A DNA stretch of 64,000 nucleotides from Neoluteolibacter marinus (GTDB lineage: Bacteria > Verrucomicrobiota > Verrucomicrobiia > Verrucomicrobiales > Akkermansiaceae). Under the pieces are notes generated by a model, which was given only the letters and a program-made list of their open reading frames with translations, was not told the DNA's origin and searched no databases. Made by a program: the position numbers and the translations under genes. This document shows, piece by piece, positions 52,213-62,148 of this stretch (positions are counted from its first letter, which is position 1; every line of letters begins with the position of its first letter). The stretch is taken from assembly GCF_014904755.1 (NCBI RefSeq), contig NZ_JACZFQ010000048.1, positions 62,001 through 126,000 of the forward strand, read 5' to 3'.

Positions 52213-54429
52213 TCAAGGCAGCACCATCACCGCGCTGGCCGCCGCCGGGAGATCCAGCCGTTGCTTCAGGCTGTCGACGATCGCCCCCGCCGTGCGCGGG
52301 ACCTTTGCCGATGCAACCTGCTTGCCGTTGACGATCACCGTCACCGCCTGGTCCAGATCCAACAAGTCGTCGGAGAGGCGGAGTTCCATCCCCGCCGGCA
52401 CGTCGCCGTCGAGCCGGATCGTCTGCCCCGCGACCGTCGCGACGATCTTCTGTCCGGCCTTCGCCGCGTTCTTGTCGGGGATCTTCAGCCAGTAGAAGCG
52501 GTCGTGGGTCACGTCGTCCTGGAACCAGACGATTTTCTTCGGCCAGGAGTTGCGCGTGTATCCCGCCATCCATGGCAGCGCTTCGGCATCCTTGCGGTTC
52601 ATCCAATGGGGCAGCCCTTCGTAGATGCGCGACATGTGCACGTAGCCACCGGGATCGTCCTTCTCGAGCTGGTCGAGCTCCGCGGTTTTGGCGGCGGCGA
52701 TCTTGTTGCGGTCGTAGGCTGCGTCCGCCCCGCCCATGAAGATCGCGAAGGGCAGGTTCCGCAGACCTAACAGCGATGCATCGTTCGGATGCCCGGCCAT
52801 CATCGCAGCCGCGGCAAAGCGATCCGCCATCCGCGGGGCAAGCTGCCAGACCCCGTCGCCGCCCGCGGAGTAACCCATGATGTAGACCTTGTCCGGATTC
52901 ACCCCGCGGACCGCCACGTAGTCGCCGATCAGGCGCTGGAACATCGGGTCGATGTGGGCTTCGTGCCACAGGTTCCAGGTGTCGGTCGGCGCACGCGGGG
53001 CGACGTAGATGCCTTCCTTCGGTTCGTAGAGCCGGATCTGGTTCTGCCACTGCTGGTCATTGACCGCCGCCGGGGCGCCGCCGCCACCGTGCATCGAGAT
53101 CCACAGGCTGTGGCCGCCCGCGGGTTCGTCGCCGAAGGTCTTCTCCATCCAGCGCAGCTTCTTGTCGCCGAACGCGATGACCTTGTCATTCAACTCGATG
53201 GCCCGGGCATCCCGCTGCGCCTCGACCTGCATCTCAAACGCCAGCGCCCCCGCGCGGGCCGCCTCGTCCTTGGTCAGGGGACCTGCAGGGGTCTGGCCGC
53301 CGCTCATGCCGAGGATCGCCGGCGGCACCGGCCGCAAGTCACTGCGGCGGAGATCCCGCTCCCCCTCCCCCGCCTCACCGGCGAACGCATCGGTTTCGAA
53401 TGCCCCTTCCGGAAGTTCGAACTGCAAGCGGTAGCGGGCCCCGGGCGTGACCGGCACCCAGGCGCGGTCGTTGAGATCGGCGGTCCCGGCCTTGGTTTCG
53501 AAGGCCTCGAGCCGCCGGCCCGCCGCCGTCGTCAACCATCCCTTCACCACCTGGCGCGCGTCCTTGGCGTCGCCGTCGAGGAAGCGGATCGCCAGCGCCG
53601 GCTTCACCGCCACCGGTCCCGCGGCGTAGCGCCCCGTCACGTTCACCGCCGCGACGGCCTCGCTCCCCGGTGCCCAGACCATGGGAAAGGACAGCCCGTC
53701 CTTCTTCCAGGAGGTCGCGTAGATCGCGTGTTTCGGCACGTCGGCCTTCGCCTGCGCGGCGTCGTTCACGAACCAACCGCGGTCGAGACCCTTTTCGTCG
53801 AATTCGTCCGCGCCGGTGAAGTGCCAGCCGCCGTCCCAGATCTCCACCCAGGTATGGTTGCCACGCTCGTTGGCCCACAGGGGTGTTCCCACCGCCCGCG
53901 CCGGGATTCCCACCGCCCGGCAGGCGTCGACCAGGATGATCGACAGCCCGGTACAGGTCGCCATGCCGAGCTCCTTTGATTCCGACGGGCTCTGGTTGGG
54001 CCGCTTGCGGCCGGTGTTGTAGTGGACCTCGTACGCCTTGAAGAACTCGCGGTTCAGCGCATGCGCCGCCTCGCTGGCGGTCTTCGCGTCCTTGACCATC
54101 GGCCGCGCCCGCTCAAGGAAGTCCGCCCGCCAGGACTCGCGGGTCTCGTCGAAGACCGCATACGGCAGCACATCGTTGAAGAACAGCGCCTCGGGCACAT
54201 CCTTGGCCCACGGGAACTCGGCCCGGGCCTTGAACGCGAGGTCGAGATTGTTTGTTAGAAAGTCCGCCGTCAGCGCTTCCCGGTCTTTCTCCGGCATCCC
54301 CTCCACCAGGAAGGTCGCCGCCTTCATCCCGGCCTCGCCATGCAGCTCCCTGGCCTTGGCAATGAAGTCATCGACGGGCGCCGCGCAAGCCAGACCGGCG
54401 CCAAGGAACGGGAGGATCAACCATTTCAT
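52213..54429 (-). CDS. Exported transglutaminase-like / esterase fusion protein
   Basis: A 738-residue exported two-domain protein. The signal peptide is MKWLILPFLGAGLACAAP. Residues about 120-210 are a transglutaminase-like cysteine protease core: Cys159 in GMATCTGLSII, His192 in NHTWVEIWDGGWHF and Asp208 in GADEF. A beta-sandwich linker (about 265-370) leads to an alpha/beta-hydrolase at about 400-660, with Ser521 in GYSAGGDGVW and the preceding HGGGGAPAAVND oxyanion segment. The pair may process peptides or peptidoglycan together with ester bonds. Neither substrate is known. It lies 31 nt downstream of the gene ending at 54461, on the same strand. Confidence 0.85.
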   Translation of the reverse strand: MKWLILPFLGAGLACAAPVDDFIAKARELHGEAGMKAATFLVEGMPEKDREALTADFLTNNLDLAFKARAEFPWAKDVPEALFFNDVLPYAVFDETRESWRADFLERARPMVKDAKTASEAAHALNREFFKAYEVHYNTGRKRPNQSPSESKELGMATCTGLSIILVDACRAVGIPARAVGTPLWANERGNHTWVEIWDGGWHFTGADEFDEKGLDRGWFVNDAAQAKADVPKHAIYATSWKKDGLSFPMVWAPGSEAVAAVNVTGRYAAGPVAVKPALAIRFLDGDAKDARQVVKGWLTTAAGRRLEAFETKAGTADLNDRAWVPVTPGARYRLQFELPEGAFETDAFAGEAGEGERDLRRSDLRPVPPAILGMSGGQTPAGPLTKDEAARAGALAFEMQVEAQRDARAIELNDKVIAFGDKKLRWMEKTFGDEPAGGHSLWISMHGGGGAPAAVNDQQWQNQIRLYEPKEGIYVAPRAPTDTWNLWHEAHIDPMFQRLIGDYVAVRGVNPDKVYIMGYSAGGDGVWQLAPRMADRFAAAAMMAGHPNDASLLGLRNLPFAIFMGGADAAYDRNKIAAAKTAELDQLEKDDPGGYVHMSRIYEGLPHWMNRKDAEALPWMAGYTRNSWPKKIVWFQDDVTHDRFYWLKIPDKNAAKAGQKIVATVAGQTIRLDGDVPAGMELRLSDDLLDLDQAVTVIVNGKQVASAKVPRTAGAIVDSLKQRLDLPAAASAVMVLP

Positions 54430-54460
54430 TTCGCCGACGCTAGCGGCACGGCCGGCCCGA

Positions 54461-56047
54461 TCAATCTTCCGAATTGCCCCCGCTTCCGGAAAGCGCCTCG
54501 AGCGCATCGCGCCGGCGCTCGTACCATTCGCTGCCCTCCTCCCCTTCCGGGATCTTCTCCACTTCCGCCCGCACCGCGGCCTTGTCGCCGATGTCGACCT
54601 TCGGCAGCGCGTCGAAGATCTCCTCGACCGCTTCCCCGTCCTGGTCCGCGATGGCCGAGCGGACGGCCTGGACCAGCACCTTGGTCCCGATATCGGGCGG
54701 CAGGATGTCGGCGTGGGAAAGCACCGCATCGGTCCACTCCGGCCGATCCGCCGCCAGCAGCAGGCGGGCCGATTCCAGCGCCGCCGCCTCGTCGTTTTCG
54801 ACCTGCCAGCCGAGGAGTTCCACGGCGTCCCGCGCCCGCCATCCGGCCGAATCGCGGCTCGGATCTTCCGGATCCCCGGCCCGCGGATCGATGGCGGCGA
54901 GCTTCTCCAGCGAGGCCTTCACCCACTCGCCGGTCTCCGGATGCCCGTAGGCCGTCAAGGCCTCGAGCTCGCACCCGCGTGCCGAAGACCGTTCGACCAG
55001 CAAGCGGATCAATTCGTCGTCCCGGTAGTCGCGGTGCTTGGCCAGCGAGGTGACCACCCCGCACCAGTTGCGCCAGCGGTAGCCATGGCAGGTCGGCGCG
55101 ATTTTTTTCAGTGCCGCCCCGATCGCTTCGGGCGCAGGCCGGATGGCGCCATCGTCCTCCTCTCCGGTGGCCTCTTCCGCCCAGGTCAGCGAACCTTCCA
55201 ATGGTCCGCCGGTCCGCTCGACCCCGTCATCCCCGAAGCGCGACAACTTGCCGTCCTCTACCAGAACCTCCAGGCCCATCGGGTAGTCCTCGAAGTCCTC
55301 TTGCCAGCTCACCCGGTTTCCGTCCGTTCGTGCCGGCTTGCCCATGATGGCAGTCATCGCCGCCAGGTCCTGGCCGGGATGAAGCCATCCCGCCTTGCCC
55401 TCCAGCCCGTATCGCCGCGCCGTTTCCTCCCGCAAGCGAGCCTCGCCGAGCGGATGCGCGAACTTCAGCGCCATGCCGTCGATCATCGCCTGATAGATCT
55501 CGCGCGGGCAGGCCAGGTGGGTCCACTCGAAAGCCATCAGACGCAGCTTGCCGCCGAGCACCTGCGCCTTCTTCACCGCACCGCCCGGTAGCATGGAATA
55601 GCGGACCAGGCACTTGTCGCGCATCGAGTAGGCATGGTGGACCATCGGCCCGCAGAAGCAGATCCCGTCGTCCAGCCACTTGGCGGGGCTGAGCAGGAAC
55701 ACCCCGTAGGTGGCGGCCCCCACCTTCAGCACGTAGGCTTGCTGGAAGGAGTTGTCGACGGTGGTGCAGACGCCACCCTCGACATGAATGCCCTCGCGGC
55801 CCCCGGTGACCTCAAGCTTGATGTCCGGATGTTTGGGGTAACGCAGGCGGACGAACTTGTCCTCATAGTCCGTCCATTCCTCGAACTCCGTCTGAGCCAC
55901 CACTTTCTTCAACTCCGCCGGGATCTTGGAGTCGACATGTCCGCCCGCGAAGTCACCCGGCTCCACCGGCCCCAAGGCCTGCCACCAAGGGGCGCCGGCA
56001 TTCGCGGATGACATCAAGAGCAGCAGGGAGAAGACGCGGAACTTCAT
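54461..56047 (-). CDS. Hypothetical secreted protein
   Basis: A 528-residue exported protein with signal peptide MKFRVFSLLLLMSSANAG. The N-terminal half (to about 290) is beta-rich with WLDDGICFCGPMVHHAYSM and a central MGLEVLVEDGKLSRFGDDGV. The C-terminal half is helical with weak repeats (ELEALTAYGHPETGEWVKAS, ESARLLLAADRPEWTDAVLS), like HEAT or TPR solenoids, and an acidic end. No family recognised. Same-strand neighbours are the M14-like peptidase upstream (58 nt) and the transglutaminase-esterase downstream (31 nt). Confidence 0.7.
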   Translation of the reverse strand: MKFRVFSLLLLMSSANAGAPWWQALGPVEPGDFAGGHVDSKIPAELKKVVAQTEFEEWTDYEDKFVRLRYPKHPDIKLEVTGGREGIHVEGGVCTTVDNSFQQAYVLKVGAATYGVFLLSPAKWLDDGICFCGPMVHHAYSMRDKCLVRYSMLPGGAVKKAQVLGGKLRLMAFEWTHLACPREIYQAMIDGMALKFAHPLGEARLREETARRYGLEGKAGWLHPGQDLAAMTAIMGKPARTDGNRVSWQEDFEDYPMGLEVLVEDGKLSRFGDDGVERTGGPLEGSLTWAEEATGEEDDGAIRPAPEAIGAALKKIAPTCHGYRWRNWCGVVTSLAKHRDYRDDELIRLLVERSSARGCELEALTAYGHPETGEWVKASLEKLAAIDPRAGDPEDPSRDSAGWRARDAVELLGWQVENDEAAALESARLLLAADRPEWTDAVLSHADILPPDIGTKVLVQAVRSAIADQDGEAVEEIFDALPKVDIGDKAAVRAEVEKIPEGEEGSEWYERRRDALEALSGSGGNSED

Positions 56048-56105
56048 GCTGGAAAATCAGCACTTCCATCACCTTCACGCAAGATGTTTCCGAAAGCGCC
56101 CGACT

Positions 56106-56834
56106 TCAGCGGTCGAACTCCAGCGCCGCCTTCACCGCGGCGACGTGCGCTTCCACCCTGGCGCCGATGTCCAGCGCGCTCGGGGTCTCGTAAGTGAAGG
56201 AGAGCGGGCAGCCGCGCTTGGCGAGGAAGATCGCCTCGGGCCAATCGGCGGGCAGGTCGGCCTCCGCGGCATGATAGATCCAGCCGGGCCCGCGGATGTC
56301 GTGGCCGTCGATCAGGCTCTCCGGTTCCGGCGGGAACCACGGTGAAACCGAGTCGAGGATCGCCGCCGCCCGGTCGGGCCGGTCGTCGCCGAGGTTGATC
56401 TCGTAAAAGTAGAAACCGCTGGATTCCCAGTCCTCGTGCAATGACAGGAACAAGCGCGGGCAGGGCAACGACTCCAGCCACTCCGCATGCACCCGGACCT
56501 CCGAAGTCCGGCGGTTCCAGTAGTCGCGGTTGAGATCGATCCCCTCGGCATTGTCGCGCGTCCCCGCCGCCACCCCGGTCGGGTTGAGCAGCGGACACAA
56601 CCACCACGGGCCGCTGTCGAACTCCCCGCGACGGAGCAATTCCAGTGCCGCCAGCGGACCCGCCGGCTCGTCGCCGTGCATGCCGGCGGACAGGTAGCGT
56701 GCCGGCGATTCCCCCGGCCGCAGCCATACCATCAGCGGTCCGGCCGCCGTCGAACCCAGGCAGCGGGCGGTGAAACCACGCGCCTCCGCGAGCGAACCGA
56801 ATTCAGCGATATAAGCACCGACATCGATGGACAC
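56106..56834 (-). CDS. M14-family carboxypeptidase-like / aspartoacylase-like protein
   Basis: A 242-residue cytoplasmic zinc hydrolase starting at GTG 56834. The metal site is His53 and Glu56 in GMHGDEPAG and His133 in SLHEDW. Arg103 in DLNRDYWN is the substrate-binding NR, and Glu216 in SFTYETPS is the catalytic acid. Short members like this remove C-terminal amino acids or cut acyl-amino acids; substrates of the bacterial group include peptidoglycan tripeptides. It has no signal peptide. It begins 50 nt downstream of the STAND protein. Confidence 0.85.
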   Translation of the reverse strand: MSIDVGAYIAEFGSLAEARGFTARCLGSTAAGPLMVWLRPGESPARYLSAGMHGDEPAGPLAALELLRRGEFDSGPWWLCPLLNPTGVAAGTRDNAEGIDLNRDYWNRRTSEVRVHAEWLESLPCPRLFLSLHEDWESSGFYFYEINLGDDRPDRAAAILDSVSPWFPPEPESLIDGHDIRGPGWIYHAAEADLPADWPEAIFLAKRGCPLSFTYETPSALDIGARVEAHVAAVKAALEFDR

Positions 56835-56884
56835 GCCGGCACAATGCCCCCGGACCGCGCCCCCGGTTCAAGCACCAATCCACC

Positions 56885-59800
56885 TCAAGGTTGCCGGCCG
56901 GCCACGGTCATCAGCACCTGCTTGAGCCAGTCCGGCCATTCCAGGGCCTCCAGGCTGGTCTCCTCGCCCCAGTTCGGGTCGATCGCCAATAGATCCTGGA
57001 AGGCTTCGTCGGCCCGCGCGGTCCGTTGCGTCTGCTCCGCCGCGCAGACCAGCATCGCGGTGGCGATCGCCTTCTCGTCGCCGGTAAACGGGATCTCAAA
57101 CCCATGCTCTAACAAAACCCCGGCTTCCTCCGGATGGCCGCTGGTCAGCAGCAGCCAGGCACCGCCGTAGGCGAACGAGGCATCGTCCGGAAACTGCCGC
57201 TTGCCGCGCATCAGGAGCTCGATCGCCGCGACATCCTGCATGTCCTCCATCACACAACGCGCGGCGTCCAGGTAGTCGCTGGCGAAGATCTCCCCCTCGA
57301 TCGATTCGACCAGCCGCAGCCACCGCGAATAGGCGAGGGTGAAATTCCCGGCCGCCATGTAGGACCGGGCCTCGATCCTCAGGCACTCGGTCGGCGGCGC
57401 TCCGGCGAGGCGTGCCTGCTCGACCATCTCCGCGACCTCCTTGTAGGCGTCCGGGTCGTTGGCAAGCGCCAGGGCGCAGGTCATCATCGCGTCGCGCACC
57501 CGCTTGACCCCGAAAGTGGTGGCCGTTTCCGGGTCCATCAAGCGGGACGCCAGTGCCTTCAGTTCCTCCGGCCCCGCGTCCGGACCCGCGAACAAGGTCG
57601 CCAGCTCCTTTTCCATCGTCGCAAAAAGGCTCTCCTCGTCCGCGCCGGGCAAAACCCCTTCCCAGCCGTCCCAATCGCCCTCCGCCGCCTCTTTCGCCAG
57701 GTCCGGAAAGCCGTCGGGCCACAACGCGAAGGCCTCCGCCTTGCGCCCCTCCGCCCACAGCGCGACGCCGGTGGCACAGAGCTGCATCGCGGGCGGCAAC
57801 TCCTTGGCCGCCTTCAGGCACACCGCGATCGCCTCCGCGTCGCGCTCCGCCATCGACACCCACAAGGCCTCGACCGCGGCCGGCCCGCGCCCATCCACGG
57901 CATCCATCGTACGTCCGGCCATTTGCGCCACCGGCAGCTCGCTCTCGCCCGATTGCAGCCACTGCCGCCACAGCCACGGCGAGTCCAGCCGGTCCAAGGC
58001 CGCGTCGACGGCGTCCGGGGCAAGGTGGGCGAGCCCGAACGACAGCAGAAAGTGGCACTGCGCCAGCGTGAGTTCGGTGTCGGCCGGGATTTTCCCGTCG
58101 AGGAATTCCATCGCCTCCCCGGCCTTCCCGCGCCAGGCGAGCGCCTCGGCGTGGGCCAGGGCAGTGCCCGGGCTCTCCACGGCATGGAAGGCCTCGAGGG
58201 TGGCCGCGGCGTGCCCGTCCAGCAGCGCCAGAGCCTCATCGCTTCCCTCCCCGTCCGTGCCGGCTGCCAACCACGCCGCCTGCTTGAGCGCCTGGACCTC
58301 GTCGGAATCGCCGGCCAGGCCGTGCATCCAGGCCGTGCTTGCCGAGTCGACCTCGCCGCCTTGCCAGGCGAGGTCCAAATCGACATCCGAGCGTGCAATC
58401 CGGCCGCGGAGGTATTGCTTGAACCACGGGTGATCGCCCAGCGACGAGCTCCAGCGGATCAACCTGGCTTCGTCGATCCCCGGCGTCATCGCCAGCCGTT
58501 TCCATAGCGGCAGCCACGCCGCGGGGGCATTCGTCGTAAACGGCAACGATCGCACGCTTTCACCCAGGGCGCCGGGCTTCATGCCCGGGAGCAATGCATC
58601 CAACTTGCCGAAGTCGTGCCCGAGCGCTTCCCGGCGTGCCGTGATCGACAAGCCACCCGCCGCCTCGAGCCCGGCGCCTCCCAGGCCCCGGCAAAACCAG
58701 CGCAACGCTTCCCGTTCCTCCGGATCAAGCCCCCCGGCCTTGGCCAAGGGAATGAACCCGAAAGCCCCCCCGACACCGCGCATCCCGTCTTGCTCCGCAA
58801 ACGCCAGCGGACCACCCGCCGGGATCCTCGTTTTCAAAATCACGGCCGAAGAATGAGGCGACCAGACCATCAAGTCCCGGCCGGAAGCACGGGCGAGCCA
58901 GCCGGATTCCCCATCCTCCGCCCAAAACCCTCCGGCACCACCACTCATCGGCAGGTTCGCCGTGATCGAACGCGTCGCCGGATCCACCAACAGCAGGCGG
59001 GTGGCGGTCGCCACCGCCAGGACTCCGGAATGCGGCAGCCATTGAAGATCGCTGGCATTCTCCACCGGGATCTCCGCCAGCCGCTCGAGGCGATTGCCCG
59101 CCGTGTCGAGGAACACGACCCCGCGCCGGCAGGTCACCGCGACCCGGCTTTCGTCGACAAACAAAACCCGGCCAGCTCCTTCCAGCGACTCGACCGTCGA
59201 AAGCCGCTCCCCGTCCTGCGCCCGCACCAGAACCACGCCATCCCCGACCACCTCGACCCGCTGCCGGCCGTCCGGCGCGAGCGCGGATCCGGACGCTCCG
59301 GCGCCATCCGCCGGCGGTTCATCTCCGGCGCCCGACCCGTCCAGCGGGTAGCCCGCCGGGGGCAACACGCGATGGACCATCACCCGGCCCGACGAAAATC
59401 CGGCGGCCACCAGCGGACCCCGGACGGCAAGGGCATCCACCGGCGCATCGAAGCGCAACGCATCGCTGCCGGGCATCCGGACGTCGCGGCCGTCGATCAC
59501 CAGCGGGGCATCCTCCGGCTCACCGGCAAGATCGGAAAGGCTGGCCGGCAACCCGAGGTCAGGGCCGCGGCTTTCCAGCCACGCGGCGGGCCTGGTGATG
59601 CCGCTGTCCTCGAACCGCAGGGTCTCGCCGTCGTCCGCCAGCTCGAATGCCCGCGGCGTCTGGCCCGGCACCTGCGCCAGCAGGTAGGTGGCGTCGGCTG
59701 CCAGCTCGGCCTGCGAAAAGCGCTGATCGCTGATCGCGCTGCGGAGCGGCTGATCGGGAGCAAGCGGCAGTTCGACCAAGGTTCCATCGCTGTGCACCGC

Positions 59801-62083
59801 GCGCAGCCGCACCCGATCGAGCCTCGCCGACAACGGATCACCGGCCGCAAAGGGCCCGGATTCCCTGACCGTCGCGCCGCTCGTCGCGTCAGCAATGACC
59901 CACGCATAACCGTCCCCGGACTTCACCGGATAAGCGATCAGGGCGCCCTCCGCGGACCAGGCCACGGCATCGTCCCCCGCTTCAGGGGCCAGCGGCAAGG
60001 ACCGCACCGGTCGCATCGTCACGGCGTCGCAAAGGACCACCGCATCGCCCCGCTGGACGACCAGGCGCCGGCCACCGGGAGCGATGCTGAGCCACCTCGT
60101 CTTCGCCCCCTGCAGGGGCTTCAAAAGCGCATCGATCGTCCCTTCGTCCAGGCTCCAGCGCAGCGTGGTCCCGTAGCCGCCGGCCTCCCCGCCCACCGCT
60201 GAAAAGAGCGAAGCGCCCCGGTCGTCGAACGCCAACGCGGTGACCGGCAGCGGGTGATCGAACCCGGCCACCGGAAAATGCCAGGCCGTGGTCCGCAGCG
60301 TGCCCAACAACATGGCCTGGGCATCCAGGTGTTCCGGCTGGTGATCCAGCACCTCTAACAGACGGGGCAGCGCTGCGCCGGGCGAGCCCTCCGCGATCCG
60401 CGCCTTGCCGAGCTCGAAGGCCGCGGTGGCCAACGCCGCGGCAGTGTCCGGGCGATCGACCTGCACCTTGGCTTCGGGCGCGGCGACTCCCGGTTTGCCA
60501 CTCCACCAGGCCGCCCCGATCAACCCCAAGGCGAGCCCGGCGAAAACGAGCCCGGCGGCCCGCAGCGTCCGGTTCCCCGCAGCGACGGGTTTCACCGCCG
60601 GCGGCGCGACCCAGGCCCGACCGGCGAGGCCGCCGAGGCGCTGATAAGCGGCGGCCGTGAGCAAGTCGCCTTCCGCCTCCCCGGCCAGCTCGTTCAACGT
60701 TCCCGCCAAGCGCGGCAGGACTTGCGCGGCCCCGAGGGCGTCCCCGGTGATCCTGTCCGATAGGTCGCCGCCGGTTTGCGGATCCGCTTCAAATTCCATT
60801 CCCGCGGCGAGCAGCGGCAGGCGGACGATTGTTCGCAGCTCCGGCTCATCCGGCGGACCGAGGAAGAATCCTCCGTCACGAACCAGCCGGAACAAGTCGC
60901 GGTGTTCCGACACGCGCGGGAAGAACTCGCTGCGCAGGGTCGCCACCATCCAGACGCGGCGCGATTTCACCAGTGCCGCCAGCACCCGGAAATATCCCTC
61001 CCGCAGCTCCGCCGTGACCTCCGGCGAGGCAAAGAGGCCGTCGAGCGGGTCGATCATGACCAGCATCTGCGCCGGTTTGCCGACACTCACCCGGTCGAGC
61101 GCCGCGGTGATCGCCGTGACCGCGAGAAAGATCTCCGCCGGCTCATTCAGCGCCCGCAACAGGCGGTCTTGGTCCCAGACCGGTTCCGCAGCGGCGTTCG
61201 ACTTCGAGCGCCGGCCTTTCTTCGATTTCTTCCCCGGCTTCACCGCGGGCCGCGAGCTGTCTCGGATTCTGGCCAGCTCCGGCAAGGCCTCGCAGATCGC
61301 CTGTGCCAGCGTTTCGAGGGGGGCGCGTTCGCCGTCCACCGCGGGGACGGTCAGCCCGCACCAAGCCCCGACGTCCGGCATGAATCCATCGGCCGTCAGC
61401 CGCGGCGCCAGGCCGGCGCGCAGCATCGACGACTTCCCCGCCGCCGGATCGCCGTAGACCAGCAGGAAGGGTTGGCCGGCCGCATGCTGCGACTTCAACT
61501 GGCCCAGGGCCTCGGCGAGCGGGCGGTCGCGGCCGAAATAGCGGGCGGCATCGTCATAGTCGAAGGCGCGGCCGTCGGGAAACGGCAAGCCTTCCAGCGG
61601 CTCCGTTTCTGATTCCCCGAAGCGCTGGACCAGGATCGCCCGTAGATCCTGTTCAAACCGCTCCGCGAGGTCGCCGGCATCGTCGAAAAAAGTCGGAACG
61701 GCGCCCGTCTTGCCGGAAAACACGCGCCGGCAGAACGCTTCGAAGGCCTTTCCCTTGTCGCTCCGCGCCGGCGGGGCTTGCCGGCGATAAACGAGGGCCC
61801 GCTGTCCAAGCTCTGTTGTCCGGGAAGCCAGCGCCGACTCCAGCAAGCGCTCGATCCCGGCGTCCTCCTGCGGCCGGAATTCCGACCCGAGCACGGCCAC
61901 CACCAGATCGCAATCGTCCGCCCCGATCCGTCCCTCCTCGACCGCCGTCGATCGCGGCCCGAGGACTTCCAGCCGGACGATCGAGCGATACCGCCGTTGC
62001 AACGCCTCCACGACCCTGCCAACGGCCGGACGTTCGTCGTGAACGTCGCCGGGAGTGGTGACGAAGAGGGTGAGGGCCTGCAT
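56885..62083 (-). CDS. Giant STAND NTPase: DUF4062-like / nSTAND1 / TM / beta-propeller / TPR
   Basis: A 1732-residue multidomain signalling protein. The start at 62083 gives LTLFVTTPGDVHDERPAVGR, the DUF4062-like N-terminal domain (about 1-155), with VVAVLGSEFRPQED typical of it. The nSTAND1 NTPase follows (about 170-495): Walker A GDPAAGKSS at 211-219, Walker B MLVMIDPLDG at 340-349, Arg384 in ATLRSEF and the closing LPRLAGTLNELA and LTAAAYQRLGGLAGRA. A basic low-complexity insert (282-295) lies inside. One helix (about 508-527) precedes TPR-like residues, a WD40/beta-propeller-like region (about 570-1130) and a helical TPR tail to the end. If the helix spans the membrane, the C-terminal sensor would be outside. 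STAND proteins are signal-triggered switches, many of them in defence; the effector here is unknown. Confidence 0.85.
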   Translation of the reverse strand: MQALTLFVTTPGDVHDERPAVGRVVEALQRRYRSIVRLEVLGPRSTAVEEGRIGADDCDLVVAVLGSEFRPQEDAGIERLLESALASRTTELGQRALVYRRQAPPARSDKGKAFEAFCRRVFSGKTGAVPTFFDDAGDLAERFEQDLRAILVQRFGESETEPLEGLPFPDGRAFDYDDAARYFGRDRPLAEALGQLKSQHAAGQPFLLVYGDPAAGKSSMLRAGLAPRLTADGFMPDVGAWCGLTVPAVDGERAPLETLAQAICEALPELARIRDSSRPAVKPGKKSKKGRRSKSNAAAEPVWDQDRLLRALNEPAEIFLAVTAITAALDRVSVGKPAQMLVMIDPLDGLFASPEVTAELREGYFRVLAALVKSRRVWMVATLRSEFFPRVSEHRDLFRLVRDGGFFLGPPDEPELRTIVRLPLLAAGMEFEADPQTGGDLSDRITGDALGAAQVLPRLAGTLNELAGEAEGDLLTAAAYQRLGGLAGRAWVAPPAVKPVAAGNRTLRAAGLVFAGLALGLIGAAWWSGKPGVAAPEAKVQVDRPDTAAALATAAFELGKARIAEGSPGAALPRLLEVLDHQPEHLDAQAMLLGTLRTTAWHFPVAGFDHPLPVTALAFDDRGASLFSAVGGEAGGYGTTLRWSLDEGTIDALLKPLQGAKTRWLSIAPGGRRLVVQRGDAVVLCDAVTMRPVRSLPLAPEAGDDAVAWSAEGALIAYPVKSGDGYAWVIADATSGATVRESGPFAAGDPLSARLDRVRLRAVHSDGTLVELPLAPDQPLRSAISDQRFSQAELAADATYLLAQVPGQTPRAFELADDGETLRFEDSGITRPAAWLESRGPDLGLPASLSDLAGEPEDAPLVIDGRDVRMPGSDALRFDAPVDALAVRGPLVAAGFSSGRVMVHRVLPPAGYPLDGSGAGDEPPADGAGASGSALAPDGRQRVEVVGDGVVLVRAQDGERLSTVESLEGAGRVLFVDESRVAVTCRRGVVFLDTAGNRLERLAEIPVENASDLQWLPHSGVLAVATATRLLLVDPATRSITANLPMSGGAGGFWAEDGESGWLARASGRDLMVWSPHSSAVILKTRIPAGGPLAFAEQDGMRGVGGAFGFIPLAKAGGLDPEEREALRWFCRGLGGAGLEAAGGLSITARREALGHDFGKLDALLPGMKPGALGESVRSLPFTTNAPAAWLPLWKRLAMTPGIDEARLIRWSSSLGDHPWFKQYLRGRIARSDVDLDLAWQGGEVDSASTAWMHGLAGDSDEVQALKQAAWLAAGTDGEGSDEALALLDGHAAATLEAFHAVESPGTALAHAEALAWRGKAGEAMEFLDGKIPADTELTLAQCHFLLSFGLAHLAPDAVDAALDRLDSPWLWRQWLQSGESELPVAQMAGRTMDAVDGRGPAAVEALWVSMAERDAEAIAVCLKAAKELPPAMQLCATGVALWAEGRKAEAFALWPDGFPDLAKEAAEGDWDGWEGVLPGADEESLFATMEKELATLFAGPDAGPEELKALASRLMDPETATTFGVKRVRDAMMTCALALANDPDAYKEVAEMVEQARLAGAPPTECLRIEARSYMAAGNFTLAYSRWLRLVESIEGEIFASDYLDAARCVMEDMQDVAAIELLMRGKRQFPDDASFAYGGAWLLLTSGHPEEAGVLLEHGFEIPFTGDEKAIATAMLVCAAEQTQRTARADEAFQDLLAIDPNWGEETSLEALEWPDWLKQVLMTVAGRQP

Positions 62084-62148
62084 GCCGCACCGAGTTAAAA
62101 CCGCCGGTCGCCGGATTCGTAACCGGGAAATCGCGCAAATTCGCCGGG

